NCBI GenBank assembly: GCA_950059285.1
Contig: CATLTV010000003.1
Location: 1 to 64,000 of the forward strand
Direction: 5' to 3'
Length of the DNA: 64,000 bases
From: an uncultured Pseudomonadota bacterium
Lineage (GTDB): Bacteria; Myxococcota_A; Bradymonadia; Bradymonadales; Bradymonadaceae
Position 1 is the first letter of the stretch, and each line of letters begins with the position of its first letter. The notes below the pieces were generated by a model. The model searched no databases. It was given only the letters and a program-made list of their open reading frames with translations, and was not told the origin of the DNA. Below are positions 8,443 through 17,719 of the stretch, piece after piece. The translations under genes and the position numbers were made by a program.

Positions 8443-9573
8443 TTATTCGTGATCGTGTTGGTCGAGGCTCTTTTCTTCCTGAATGGTGGTGACGCTTGTT
8501 TCATCGCCGCGATCGCTCAGGAATACGTTGATATACTGGTCATCACGCTTGAACATGACGACCTTGGTGTCGAGACCTTGGAGATCGGGGACCTGTTCAA
8601 AGAGTTTCTTCATGGGGTCTTGATTCTGGGTGATTTCCCAGCCACGTCGGCCAAGTGCTTCAGTGTAGAAGGATTCAAGTTCTTCGGTGGAGCTTTGCGC
8701 GCTGTACTGGTTTGTTGTGAAGGGATCGTTGTTTTTGTCGATGCCTTCGATGCGGAAAGTGCGAGAGCAGCCCACACAGGCAGGGACGTTGGTGTCCACG
8801 GCAGCGCCAGGTCCATCATAGTCAGGCTTGATTTTACGTGCGTCAAAGTCCTTGTCTGCCCAGGTTGCGGTGGTGCTGGTGGTGCCATCATCTTCGCGAG
8901 TGAGGTCCATGAAGCGGAAGCCTTGTGTGTTGTGCATGACATCCACGACACCTTCTTCATTGCGTTCCCAGACTTCATTGACGTTCATGTGCGTGACCTT
9001 GGTGCCCTTATCTTTGGGCACGATACCGCTCATGGAGATGTAGTCATCATGGTTCAGGATGGGGATGATCTCACCGTTGAGCACTTTACTTGCGAGCTCT
9101 CCACGACGTTGAACATCCTCGGGTTTCATGTTGTCGAAGAAGGCGGATGAGTCTTTGGAGGGATCAGCGAGGTCACTAAGCGCCTGGACGTGTTCTTCTG
9201 TGAAGCTGTGAAGGAGCCCCTGTTCGGAGAGGCTTTGTGTGTGCACTTCTTCATTGATGCCACGCTCCACGAACTTTTGCTGAAGGTGATGGAGCTCCAC
9301 GCGAGGTTGTGTATTGCGTTCGTTTTTGGCGCCAAAGTAGATGACATTGCCATTGTAGTTAAATGGGCGGGCGGGGATGCCTTCATCGTACATGAGCTGT
9401 GAGAATGCATGATCAGAGCGAGCGGCACGCGGGAAGATATCCACAATGTCGGCCTGTGCAGAGCTCACACCGTCCTCGGGAGAGGGACCTGTGAGCAAGA
9501 CAACGCTGGCGATAATGAGGATGCTGGCTCCAGCCAGCCCAAGTTTTCCGAGGTTGATGAGTACAGTTTTCAT
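8443..9573 (-). CDS. unknown membrane-anchored protein of the Tad-like cluster
   Basis: 376 residues. One N-terminal hydrophobic segment (about residues 8-28) acts as signal anchor, and the rest is hydrophilic and probably periplasmic. A CVGC pair (VPACVGCSR) lies near residue 270 and could bind metal or form a disulfide. The C-terminus is acidic and His-rich (DQHDHE). I do not recognise the family. It is last in a four-gene minus-strand cluster with TadE/TadG-like genes, 29 bases after the preceding stop, so it probably acts with them. GAGAG precedes the ATG. Confidence 0.75.
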   Translation of the reverse strand: MKTVLINLGKLGLAGASILIIASVVLLTGPSPEDGVSSAQADIVDIFPRAARSDHAFSQLMYDEGIPARPFNYNGNVIYFGAKNERNTQPRVELHHLQQKFVERGINEEVHTQSLSEQGLLHSFTEEHVQALSDLADPSKDSSAFFDNMKPEDVQRRGELASKVLNGEIIPILNHDDYISMSGIVPKDKGTKVTHMNVNEVWERNEEGVVDVMHNTQGFRFMDLTREDDGTTSTTATWADKDFDARKIKPDYDGPGAAVDTNVPACVGCSRTFRIEGIDKNNDPFTTNQYSAQSSTEELESFYTEALGRRGWEITQNQDPMKKLFEQVPDLQGLDTKVVMFKRDDQYINVFLSDRGDETSVTTIQEEKSLDQHDHE

Positions 9574-9602
9574 CGTGATCTCTCAATGGGATTGAGTGGT
9601 GA

Positions 9603-10547
9603 TTAGCAGTTCGAGCCGTCACCACCAGTAGCGGCAGCTTCTTTGTAGCAGTCCATCTTGTCGTGGAAGACTTCTGCATCATCGTTGGCCGTGGGGCAGG
9701 AGTCTGGATCGTTTTTGCAAGCTTCTGTCTGGTTTGCGATCTCTTCATCAGAAGGCACCGAGGGGTAGTCCCCTGTGATGATTTGAGGTGTCATCTTGAA
9801 GGGAAGGATCGCCTTGCGGTAAGCCTTGCTCGCATCGCTGTTGGGGTGTGCGTTCATGTCAAGCTTGGCGATGGCCATGGCAAACGTGCGGTTGGTGGGT
9901 TTTGTTGGGAATGGGAGCTTGTACTCGGCAGAGAACTCGCGTGAAATCCCGCTGTACGTTTTGTTGCGTGTGACACGGGTGTCTGCGGTAGAGCCATAAC
10001 GGATACCGCCTGAAATACCTGGGCGAGCGCCACCAAGAGTCAAAATACCAGAGAGCACACCTTCCACACTACCACCACCAGAGGGCATACCAGGCAAATC
10101 GCTGACGGACACTGCGGAGCAGTATTCCTCATTGGGCTCCATGATGCGTTGTGGGTTCCACTCGGGAGTTTTACCTACTTCAAAGAGCGTGTTGGCGATC
10201 TTGGTCTTGATGTAAGAGTCGATGTACATACCACCAGGAGTATCTGCGGCAAGGCTACCAATCGCAGCACCAAATCCTTGATCAAAGGAGAAGTTTCCGC
10301 CAGCCACATCGCTGATCATGGCGGTGGCGGGGGAGAGCTGGCTGATCGGGCTTGATGTCTGTGATGGGAGTGATGCGGCCCATGCCTTGCGGTTGGACTC
10401 GGCGTTGACCTCAAGAGCATCCTGATGCATGTGGTGAATGGTCAAGATGCCAGACATGACCATGATCATGATGGGAAGACCCAGGATAAACTCGGTCAAG
10501 CTGGTGGCCTGTTCATCTTTATGAAAGCGTACAAAGAGGTGTTTCAT
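9603..10547 (-). CDS. TadE-like minor pseudopilin
   Basis: 314 residues. The N-terminus has the TadE-like layout: a short charged lead, EQATSLTEFILGLPIM and a single hydrophobic helix (about residues 20-42), then a periplasmic domain ending in a Cys-containing tail. The conserved Glu in LTEF matches the Glu of the prepilin processing region. Its ATG overlaps the stop of the upstream TadG-like gene by four bases (ATGA), which implies translational coupling. Longer than classical TadE (about 150-200 residues). Role: minor pilin of a Tad/Flp-type fibre or secretion system (inference from family and context). Confidence 0.75.
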   Translation of the reverse strand: MKHLFVRFHKDEQATSLTEFILGLPIMIMVMSGILTIHHMHQDALEVNAESNRKAWAASLPSQTSSPISQLSPATAMISDVAGGNFSFDQGFGAAIGSLAADTPGGMYIDSYIKTKIANTLFEVGKTPEWNPQRIMEPNEEYCSAVSVSDLPGMPSGGGSVEGVLSGILTLGGARPGISGGIRYGSTADTRVTRNKTYSGISREFSAEYKLPFPTKPTNRTFAMAIAKLDMNAHPNSDASKAYRKAILPFKMTPQIITGDYPSVPSDEEIANQTEACKNDPDSCPTANDDAEVFHDKMDCYKEAAATGGDGSNC

Positions 10548-12085
10548 TTGACGACTCCTTCCATGTTATCAGAGTTAAACCCTTTGGATGATGCGGCAAA
10601 GAACACCATATCGTGGATCATGGATTCAAGGCTTGTGTTATCCTGGAGCAAGCCAATAAGACCCGAGAGTACGAGGAATGGAACCATGTCCATGCCCATC
10701 TCGGAGAGTCCCACAGGATCGCCATCGCCCTGATAGACGACGCTGCTTCCAAGTGTTTCGCCAGGCAGAACCACAGGGCGCAAACGCGCTGTCCATGCAG
10801 GGTTCCACATTTCGGGGCGACCCATCGCATTCTCTGCCTGTGATGAGTTGCTTGGGTTCAATGATGGGAGTGATGCGCCAAAGACAAGGTTTAACAAGCT
10901 CTGCTGTTTGTAGACAATTTCGGAGCGCGCGATGGCCATCTGGCCATCATTGCCCGTGAGCTGCTTGGTCAGGTCGTTGTAATCCTGGCTCATGTAGTTG
11001 TATTTCTGTCGTCCGCCTTCATCGCTGTTTCTACCAGCGCGCGCCTTGTAACCGATGGAGATCATGGATGTGGACTGAAGCCACTCATCACCAGGGTTGG
11101 TGCTGGAGCCTGAACTAAACGGGTTGTAGAACTGTGGTGCGCCCTTGATGCGGTAATCAAAGACATCGTTGCTCAACATACCATGCGCAGCAAGACAGGG
11201 GAGTGTTGTGACGACGTTCAATGCATAGAAGCCAAGTGTACGCCCCTTGCGGCTGATGCCCCCACTCTTTGCGTAGTGCTCTGCAAAGGTCATCAGGTGA
11301 TCAAGCGAGAAGACATAGCTGTAGCAGTACACAGGGTAGGCTGTGATGAAGGAACCTTCCTTGTCACGTCGACCCACGGGCAAGCCATCAATGGAGCTTG
11401 AGTGTGCAGGGATGTAGGATGAGAGGCTTCCTCCAAAGATGAAGTCAATCCCCTGAATGACCTGCGTGACCTTGTCCAAAACCTCGGCCACATCGCCAGG
11501 TGGTGGCCATGTCGCGGCGAAGGTGCCATTGTTACGACTTGCACGCAATACAGCGTCGATCCATGCCCACCATGGCGTGATGGTGATCAGGTAATCTTGA
11601 TATTTTTCAAGCGCCTGAACCTCTGCCTTGGTGGTTTTGGTCAGGTGCCAGAGGTTGGTCGCTGCAAACTCGATGGCCTCGACGGTCACCTGAATACCAC
11701 CCACGACTGCGTTGTAACATGCCGAGAAGTTTGTGCCCCAACTGGATGCACAGCTCGCGGCGTAGGATGCCTCGGCTTCAACCAACGCCAGTGCTGCGGC
11801 GTTGTATGTCACGGCTGTGCCGTAGAGCACCCTCTTGTTGGTGTTTGCCACGCTGATCATGTTCATTGAGCGTGCCTTGACCACGCTGGCGCTAAACGCA
11901 GACGTATCTGCGGCGACCTGGCTGCTCATCTTATCGTTGGCCGCCACCCCCGCGTCATACACCACGAGCGCTGTCATAAAGCAGATCAGGATACCTGCCA
12001 GAACCATGATCAACACCGCGCCGCCCTCATCATTGTGAAGTCGCGCTAACCGTGTTGTCAGGTTGTTTTTATGCTGGAGAGTCAT
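10544..12085 (-). CDS. TadG-like protein
   Basis: 513 residues. It starts with a basic lead, EGGAVLIMVLAGILICFMTALVVYD (a single TM helix), then AANDKMSSQVAADTSAFSASV, the pattern of TadG-type proteins in which the N-terminal helix is followed by QNAADAAALA-like sequence. The remaining 430 residues are predicted extracytoplasmic and carry several Cys. No von Willebrand MIDAS motif is obvious. It lies between two TadE-like genes in the same direction, 38 bases after the upstream stop and overlapping the downstream start. Function: tip or anchor component of a Tad-type pilus (inference). Confidence 0.75.
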   Translation of the reverse strand: MTLQHKNNLTTRLARLHNDEGGAVLIMVLAGILICFMTALVVYDAGVAANDKMSSQVAADTSAFSASVVKARSMNMISVANTNKRVLYGTAVTYNAAALALVEAEASYAASCASSWGTNFSACYNAVVGGIQVTVEAIEFAATNLWHLTKTTKAEVQALEKYQDYLITITPWWAWIDAVLRASRNNGTFAATWPPPGDVAEVLDKVTQVIQGIDFIFGGSLSSYIPAHSSSIDGLPVGRRDKEGSFITAYPVYCYSYVFSLDHLMTFAEHYAKSGGISRKGRTLGFYALNVVTTLPCLAAHGMLSNDVFDYRIKGAPQFYNPFSSGSSTNPGDEWLQSTSMISIGYKARAGRNSDEGGRQKYNYMSQDYNDLTKQLTGNDGQMAIARSEIVYKQQSLLNLVFGASLPSLNPSNSSQAENAMGRPEMWNPAWTARLRPVVLPGETLGSSVVYQGDGDPVGLSEMGMDMVPFLVLSGLIGLLQDNTSLESMIHDMVFFAASSKGFNSDNMEGVVK

Positions 12086-12123
12086 TGTTATCTCTTCTGC
12101 TGTGAAGGGTTGCCGCCAGACAC

Positions 12124-13131
12124 TTAGTCCAGAGGGGAGCGGGGGTTTGGGTTCATCTGTACAGGCATCTTGTAGCTTCGTGTGATCGTCGAGAAATATC
12201 CTGCGCGATCCCCCACCGTATCAGGGTCGCCAAAAATGTGTGCGACCACGGGCATCGTGGCCATATGGCGGTAGGAGATTGTGGTGGTGACCATCTGCAC
12301 ACCTCCCTCACTGCTCACGCTCATGCTGTCCACCGAGGTGCCACAGTATGCTGCTGTCAGCTTGGGGATGCCTCGAAAGAAGGCAGGCAACACATCAAAC
12401 CCACGCGCCACATTCAGGTTGCGGTCATAACCTTGTGAAATCGCAAGCAGTGAAACCGCCTCGTCGCGGTGACCTGCTGCCTTCAAGCCATTGATGAGCT
12501 TCTCCAGTGATTCGGAGCTTGATGCGTCATTGCACGATGCTGCGAAACCTGCAGGTGTAACAGGGGCCACCACGCTCGCGGCTGCCACGCGTACCTTGTC
12601 TTGCACAACGTCGTTGTTAACACCATTGCGGCTCACGTTTGCTTCGGGCAACCAGACGGCGGATGTACGGCCTGCCTCAAACGCGGCAAGCGTCGTTAAC
12701 AACCCTGCAATCATGTTTTGAGAAAGCTGCATCGAACCCAACATCACCAGAATATACACGGGGATCACGATCAATGTCTCGGTCATCACCGCGCCTCGCG
12801 CAGCAGCAGGTACCTTGTGCACCTTCACCGCCTTTCGCGTGCGCTCAACCTTCATCATCTGACGGCCTCCCGCCCAGATGACCCCCCAGATCAACGCTGA
12901 TAATGCGCTCAGGGTGAACAAATCAACCCGCATCTGACCTAGCATGAAACCATCCTGTACTGCGCTCCAGGCAAGGCCAAACGAACGCTCGGGTAGTCCC
13001 ATCAACAAGATCAGTGCTGCACTTGTCATCACTCCCACAAGGTGCCCCAGACACATCACAAATGTCGCGGTCACTCTGCCCCTTGACGTCCCCTCTCGCC
13101 TTGATGCTTTGTTCTGCTGTGCTCCACTCAT
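12124..13131 (-). CDS. TadE-like protein with extra N-terminal membrane segments
   Basis: About 335 residues from the ATG at 13131; a GTG four codons earlier (13143) keeps the frame open, but the GAGAG upstream of the ATG favours the shorter form. Two hydrophobic segments come first (MCLGHLVGVMTSAALILLMG and a second near residue 60). A TadE-like segment follows: ARGAVMTETLIVIPVYILVM, with the usual TE before the helix. The C-terminal 200 residues are periplasmic. It is the first gene of the four-gene cluster. The double N-terminal membrane region before the TadE segment is unusual and may be a fusion. Confidence 0.7.
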   Translation of the reverse strand: MSGAQQNKASRREGTSRGRVTATFVMCLGHLVGVMTSAALILLMGLPERSFGLAWSAVQDGFMLGQMRVDLFTLSALSALIWGVIWAGGRQMMKVERTRKAVKVHKVPAAARGAVMTETLIVIPVYILVMLGSMQLSQNMIAGLLTTLAAFEAGRTSAVWLPEANVSRNGVNNDVVQDKVRVAAASVVAPVTPAGFAASCNDASSSESLEKLINGLKAAGHRDEAVSLLAISQGYDRNLNVARGFDVLPAFFRGIPKLTAAYCGTSVDSMSVSSEGGVQMVTTTISYRHMATMPVVAHIFGDPDTVGDRAGYFSTITRSYKMPVQMNPNPRSPLD

Positions 13132-13186
13132 TTTATCTCTCACTTGTGTCTGGTCTTATCCCTGTCCGTGACTTCCTGTGATATCC

Positions 13187-13202
13187 TGCAAGAAAAATTC
13201 CT
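13187..13202 (-). promoter_or_regulatory. possible sigma-54-like promoter of the Tad-type cluster
   Basis: Read on the minus strand, this site gives GG, ten bases, then GC, with a perfect TTGCA at the -12 position and a poor -24 element (AGGAAT). It lies about 55 bases upstream of the first Tad-like gene. GG-N10-GC spacing is the sigma-54 hallmark, but one weak match is not strong evidence. Confidence 0.2.
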
Positions 13203-13383
13203 ACCTTGCCAGGACCTGTGAACACAGAATGGGTGATGATACCATGAAATTCCTTGTGTTATCAAGGTATATGGGGCTTTACGTGTAGTTTGTAGTCGCT
13301 TCAAATGCTCACACTTTTAAATATTCTACTGTGACTTCTTGTCGCATTTTTTTAGGGTCTCCAGTCTCGATCCCCCATGTGTA

Positions 13384-14937
13384 TTAACCCCGTCTCAGGA
13401 CGATCATCCTGTCGCCATGACGCAAAATCTCATCATGCGCTGGACTTAACTCCAGCGCTCCCTGCCTGCGATAGCCTACAAGAATACCTTGCGCCTCCCG
13501 AAACAAGGTCTGGGATAGCTCGCTGAATGCCTTGTCCTCCTGCGCCTTCGGGAGTGGTAACTCGATCAGGTGCGACCCCTTGCCTGGTGAAAATAGATCG
13601 CCAAATACATCGCTCACCCCAGGGAACTGCACCGCTTGCGATAACATTGTACCTGTATACGCTCCACTCACGATCACTTCATCACATCCTGCGTTCTTCA
13701 CATGGTAGATGTTCTCCTCATTCATCAACTCCACGATCGTGTGAATCTTGCCATTGATTTGCTCAATCGCCAACACCGTCAGGATGCTCCTCGCATCGGC
13801 GTCCTGCTCACGCATACCTTCCTTGAGCTCAGGCAAAATCACCGCCACTCCAGCATGTTTGACGCGTGCCATCTCCAGGCCCCTCGCCGTCGTGGGATCT
13901 TCCTCCAGGTAATGCACATGTGAATGCAATAGCCTTGGATAGGTGCTCGTGTTGTACAACACCACCACCCTCGGGTCCTTGTCTGACTTCAACAGATCCT
14001 CAACCAGTCGACGGCCTGTCTCGTTCCAACCACAAATCACCACGTGATCTCGTAAACTCGCTATATCCATTCCTTCTGCCTCGCTTTTGCGTGTGCGCTC
14101 AATAATAACGCTTGATAGTAAGCCTGTTAATAACGCGTAAAAACTCAATCCAATGAACATGATGATCGCGGCGACAACTTTGCCTCCCACCGTCTGGGGA
14201 GAGATGTCTCCATACCCCACCGTGGTCAACGTCACCACACACCACCAGAGCCCATCCCCCAATGTCTCAAATCCAGGGTTGGTGCCCTTCTCAAAGACCA
14301 TCACGCCAAGCGTGCCAAACAGCAGCGAGAACAACAGGTAAACCACCACGATCATGTTCTCTGCTGACCGCCTCTGCACCTCGCTTGAAATGCTGCTTGC
14401 GCGCTGATGCATGATCCTTCCAATACGAAGAATCCTCAACAACCTGAACAGTTTGAGCAGTCTGACCGCTTTCCCGATTCTGAAAATCCTCAAAATAGGG
14501 AAGATCGCCAGTAGATCGATCCAGTGCGTCTTGATGAAGTACCACTTCCTCGGTGCCACCCACATCTTGAGCACGTACTCCAACAAAAAGAACAGTGAGA
14601 AACTGACATCAAGCCAGAAGAACCAGCCTGTTTCTCCTGCCTTGATGCCTGTAAGCCAACTGCTCGACTTGTCCGTGACCTCCGAGGGCAATGAGAGCTC
14701 AAACACCAGGAGTAAGATCGACAGCACGATCACCAGAAAGATGAACAACTCTGTTCTCGGGGCGTAGAGGAACTCCATTAACCTCTTCTTTCCCTTTGAA
14801 AAACGACCAAGCTCCTCGTGTGATACGCCAAGCTCTTCGCTCAGATCTTTCTGGCGTAAACTTTCAATCTCTTCATCGCTAAACTCACCCTCCCGACCAA
14901 GGTTCTGCCGCTCGGACGTCTCTTCCTTGCTCTCCAT
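13384..14937 (-). CDS. voltage-gated-type K+ channel with RCK domain (copy 1)
   Basis: About 517 residues. An N-terminal cytoplasmic acidic region is followed by six membrane helices. S4 is Arg-rich (RIFRIGKAVRLLKLFRLLRILR), and the pore has TVTLTTVGYGD-type sequence with the selectivity filter TVGYGD near residue 240. After S6 comes an RCK/TrkA-N domain with HVVICGWNETGRRLVEDL, a nucleotide-binding Gly-x-Asn/Gly motif, then a TrkA-C-like end. Inner-membrane K+ conductance, gated by voltage and ligand (family knowledge). The start at 14937 is chosen because AGAGGAG lies six bases upstream; the longer frame from GTG 14961 would bury that site. It is paralogous to the gene at 15065-16747. Confidence 0.9.
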   Translation of the reverse strand: MESKEETSERQNLGREGEFSDEEIESLRQKDLSEELGVSHEELGRFSKGKKRLMEFLYAPRTELFIFLVIVLSILLLVFELSLPSEVTDKSSSWLTGIKAGETGWFFWLDVSFSLFFLLEYVLKMWVAPRKWYFIKTHWIDLLAIFPILRIFRIGKAVRLLKLFRLLRILRIGRIMHQRASSISSEVQRRSAENMIVVVYLLFSLLFGTLGVMVFEKGTNPGFETLGDGLWWCVVTLTTVGYGDISPQTVGGKVVAAIIMFIGLSFYALLTGLLSSVIIERTRKSEAEGMDIASLRDHVVICGWNETGRRLVEDLLKSDKDPRVVVLYNTSTYPRLLHSHVHYLEEDPTTARGLEMARVKHAGVAVILPELKEGMREQDADARSILTVLAIEQINGKIHTIVELMNEENIYHVKNAGCDEVIVSGAYTGTMLSQAVQFPGVSDVFGDLFSPGKGSHLIELPLPKAQEDKAFSELSQTLFREAQGILVGYRRQGALELSPAHDEILRHGDRMIVLRRG

Positions 14938-15064
14938 GGTTGACTCCTCTACATCGATCACATCAAGGTTTAATATCTCTTACCTTGATTGAAGATCGGT
15001 GCAAAAAAATCAAGCTACATTCACATGTTCCCCCTGATCTTTTTGATGTGCCTCACATGCTAAC

Positions 15065-16747
15065 TCATGCTGCCAGGCGCCGACGATGAATTTTCATGAG
15101 GGGCTTTTTGGTCTGTTGATTGGCCAGAATGAGAAGCCTGTCTCCTCGCTGTAGGGTGGTATTTTCCTCGGGTGAAATGTGCCAGTTATGATGCCTTTTG
15201 TAGCCCAGTAATATACCCTGACCTGTGTGGAGTAGGTGTGCTGATATGGTCATAAATGACTGATCTTCAAGGCTTAAGTCCTGGGTTGTGATGGCGCGAT
15301 CTTTCATTTGCGTCGCCTTGTCCCTCCCAAAGAGTTGCCCAAAGAGGTCACTCCCACCAGGTTGCAAAACCGAATGTGAGAGCAGGGAGCTTGTGTAAGC
15401 CCCTCTGACAATCACCTCATCACACCCCGCGTTCTTGACGTGGTAGATGTTCTCCTCATTGATCAGCTCCACAATCGTGTGAATCTTGCTGTTGAGCTGC
15501 TCAATCGCCAACACCGTCAGGATGCTTCTTGCATCCATACTCTGTGGATCATCACCCTCTCCAGCGAGCACCACCACGACCTTGCTCTGCTCCACGTTGG
15601 CAAGCTTCAGTGAGTGTGCCAACGTGGGTTCCTCATCCAGGTAGTACACGCGAGAGTCAAACACCTGCGATGGACCAGCTTGATCGCCCTTGAGGACTAT
15701 AATCGCCTTCAAGTCTGCCGAGGTGATCAGATCCTCGACCATCCTCTTGCCCACCTCGTTCCAGCCACAAATCACAATATGTCCACTGATCGCTTCGATA
15801 TCTATCATGCCATGATTGGCTCGCCTTGTGCGCTCCATGATGACGCTGGAGAGCAAGCCTGTCAGCAAGGCATAGAAGCTCAGTCCTGTGAACATGGTGA
15901 CAGTAGCCACCACCTTGCCCCCGACGGTCATGGGCGTCATATCGCCATAGCCTACGGTGGTGAGTGTGACCACACACCACCAGAGGCCATCTCCAAGTGT
16001 CTGGAAGCTTGGGTTAATTCCTTTTTCGAAGACGAGGATTCCCATTGAGCCAAACATTAATGCAAAGACGAGATACACCACCACGGCGAGGTTTTCGAGG
16101 TAGTGTCGCTGCATATCGTTGGAGAGGACCCCTGCTTTCTGTCGTACCAGACGTGCGACACGAAGCAGACGAAGCAGGCGCACCAGGCGTAGAAGCCTGA
16201 CTGCGCTGCCAATACGAAATACTCTCAGAATAGGGAGGATCGCCAGCAGGTCGATCCAGTGTGTCTTGATGAAGTACCACTTCCTTGGTGCGATCCATAA
16301 TTTGAGTCCGTATTCAATGACAAAGAAGATCGAAAATGAAAGGTCAATCCAGTAAAAGGTCTGTTGTGTCAGTGGGGTTGCGGTCACTTCCATGGGAAGC
16401 GAAAGCTCCACCACGAGCAGCGCGACCGAGGCGAGTATCATCACTATGATGACAACCTCAGCGAGCGTGGAGTAGAGGATGGCGTAGAGCTTCTGTTTGA
16501 CGCGTGAGATCTTGCCAAGCTCGGCCTGGCTGATTCCCAGCTCCTGTTCAAGCTCCTCTTCCCAGAACTCTGCATCAAACTCATCGTCAACCAGTGTTAA
16601 CATGGGTTGTGTAGACACATCGGTAGGTGTGCGCGTGTCCTGTTCCCTGGGTAGGTGTGTGGTTTTCTTGGGTAGACCCATAATCCGTTGGCCTGTATAT
16701 GCTGGTTGCTGACGCTGTGAATCACGTACCCCTACATTACTGGCCAT
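15065..16747 (-). CDS. voltage-gated-type K+ channel with RCK domain (copy 2)
   Basis: 560 residues, same architecture as the downstream neighbour: an N-terminal tail, S1-S6 with an Arg-rich S4 (RVFRIGSAVRLLRLVRLLRLLR), filter TVGYGD near residue 265, then RCK sequence HIVICGWNEVGKRMVEDL. Long stretches such as the THWIDLLAI and GLSFYALLTGLLSSVI blocks are nearly identical in both, so they arose by tandem duplication; the tails differ most. No clear ribosome binding site precedes ATG 16747, and ATGs at 16681 or near 16603 are alternatives. It ends about 128 bases before the start of copy 1, same direction, probably co-transcribed. Confidence 0.88.
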   Translation of the reverse strand: MASNVGVRDSQRQQPAYTGQRIMGLPKKTTHLPREQDTRTPTDVSTQPMLTLVDDEFDAEFWEEELEQELGISQAELGKISRVKQKLYAILYSTLAEVVIIVMILASVALLVVELSLPMEVTATPLTQQTFYWIDLSFSIFFVIEYGLKLWIAPRKWYFIKTHWIDLLAILPILRVFRIGSAVRLLRLVRLLRLLRVARLVRQKAGVLSNDMQRHYLENLAVVVYLVFALMFGSMGILVFEKGINPSFQTLGDGLWWCVVTLTTVGYGDMTPMTVGGKVVATVTMFTGLSFYALLTGLLSSVIMERTRRANHGMIDIEAISGHIVICGWNEVGKRMVEDLITSADLKAIIVLKGDQAGPSQVFDSRVYYLDEEPTLAHSLKLANVEQSKVVVVLAGEGDDPQSMDARSILTVLAIEQLNSKIHTIVELINEENIYHVKNAGCDEVIVRGAYTSSLLSHSVLQPGGSDLFGQLFGRDKATQMKDRAITTQDLSLEDQSFMTISAHLLHTGQGILLGYKRHHNWHISPEENTTLQRGDRLLILANQQTKKPLMKIHRRRLAA

Positions 16748-16840
16748 CGGATCAAGACGATAAATATATTAGCACTTGTATTGTTTTGATACCTATCCTC
16801 TGTGGATCGTGCTCACCTGTTGAAAACGTAAGGAGTGAAA

Positions 16841-17581
16841 ATGAAGTGTGTTGTGTTTGGTGCGACGGGTTACACGGGCAAAGCCCTTGTGGAGATTGCC
16901 TGCAAACAAAAAATTGAGGTCGTGGCGCATATCCGACCTGGCTCCTCAAGCCTTGATGATATGCAGGCACATTTTCAACAGCTTGGTGCCAGTGTGGAGG
17001 TTGTGCCATGGGAGCTTGAGCCTCTTGTTGAGCTGCTCTCACGACATCAGCCTGACGCGGTCTTCTGTCTGGTGGGCACAACAAAGAGCAGGATGAAGGC
17101 GCTTGAAAAACAGGGCAAGGACGCAGAAAACGCAAGTTATATGGCGGTGGACTATGGCTTGACGAAGCTCCTTGTGGATGCCTCTGTGGAGGCTGTGCAA
17201 CGCGCTGATACCATGTCTGCGCCCACGTTCGTGTACCTCTCGTCGATGGGAATTTCGACGGACAAGGCGCCTGTGGGAAATGCTTATATGACAGCGCGTT
17301 ACAAGGCCGAGCAAGCGGTGCTTCACAGCGAACTCCCTTACATTATCGCGCGCCCCGCATTCATCTCGGGCTCGGATCGTGAGGAGTCTCGCCCGATGGA
17401 GCGTGTTGGTGCTGTGCTCAGTGATGCTGTCCTTCATGGGCTTGGCGCGCTGGGTGCGAAAAAGCTTGAGAAGACATACAGATCCACGACATCAACGGAG
17501 CTTGCCACACGGTTGTTGGAGCTTGCTTGTGAAGAGCAAGGTTCAAGGATTGTGGAGGCTGCTGATCTCAAGATGGATTGA
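16841..17581 (+). CDS. NAD(P)-binding NmrA/SDR-like protein
   Basis: About 246 residues. The Rossmann motif is VVFGATGYTGKALVEIA at the very N-terminus, followed by a segment ending in FCLVGTTKSR. It has YLSSMG, then a Tyr-x-x-x-Lys-like AYMTARYKAEQAV and IARPAFISG, as in atypical short-chain dehydrogenases of the NmrA/NAD(P)H-binding group. Cytosolic oxidoreductase or redox sensor; substrate unknown. ATG 16841 is five bases after AAGGAG; a GTG two codons earlier is less likely. It is divergent from the K+ channel gene. Confidence 0.8.
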   Translation: MKCVVFGATGYTGKALVEIACKQKIEVVAHIRPGSSSLDDMQAHFQQLGASVEVVPWELEPLVELLSRHQPDAVFCLVGTTKSRMKALEKQGKDAENASYMAVDYGLTKLLVDASVEAVQRADTMSAPTFVYLSSMGISTDKAPVGNAYMTARYKAEQAVLHSELPYIIARPAFISGSDREESRPMERVGAVLSDAVLHGLGALGAKKLEKTYRSTTSTELATRLLELACEEQGSRIVEAADLKMD

Positions 17582-17719
17582 TCTTACCCCTTTCTCTTGC
17601 AAGTTCTGCTATGTTATGACTCTGTCACAGAGCATTGCTCCAGATGCTTGCTCGATGTGGTGTTGCAATTTGTTGATATTGCTTTGTTTTTGTCATTGCG
17701 TTCTGCTGCTGAGGAGAGA

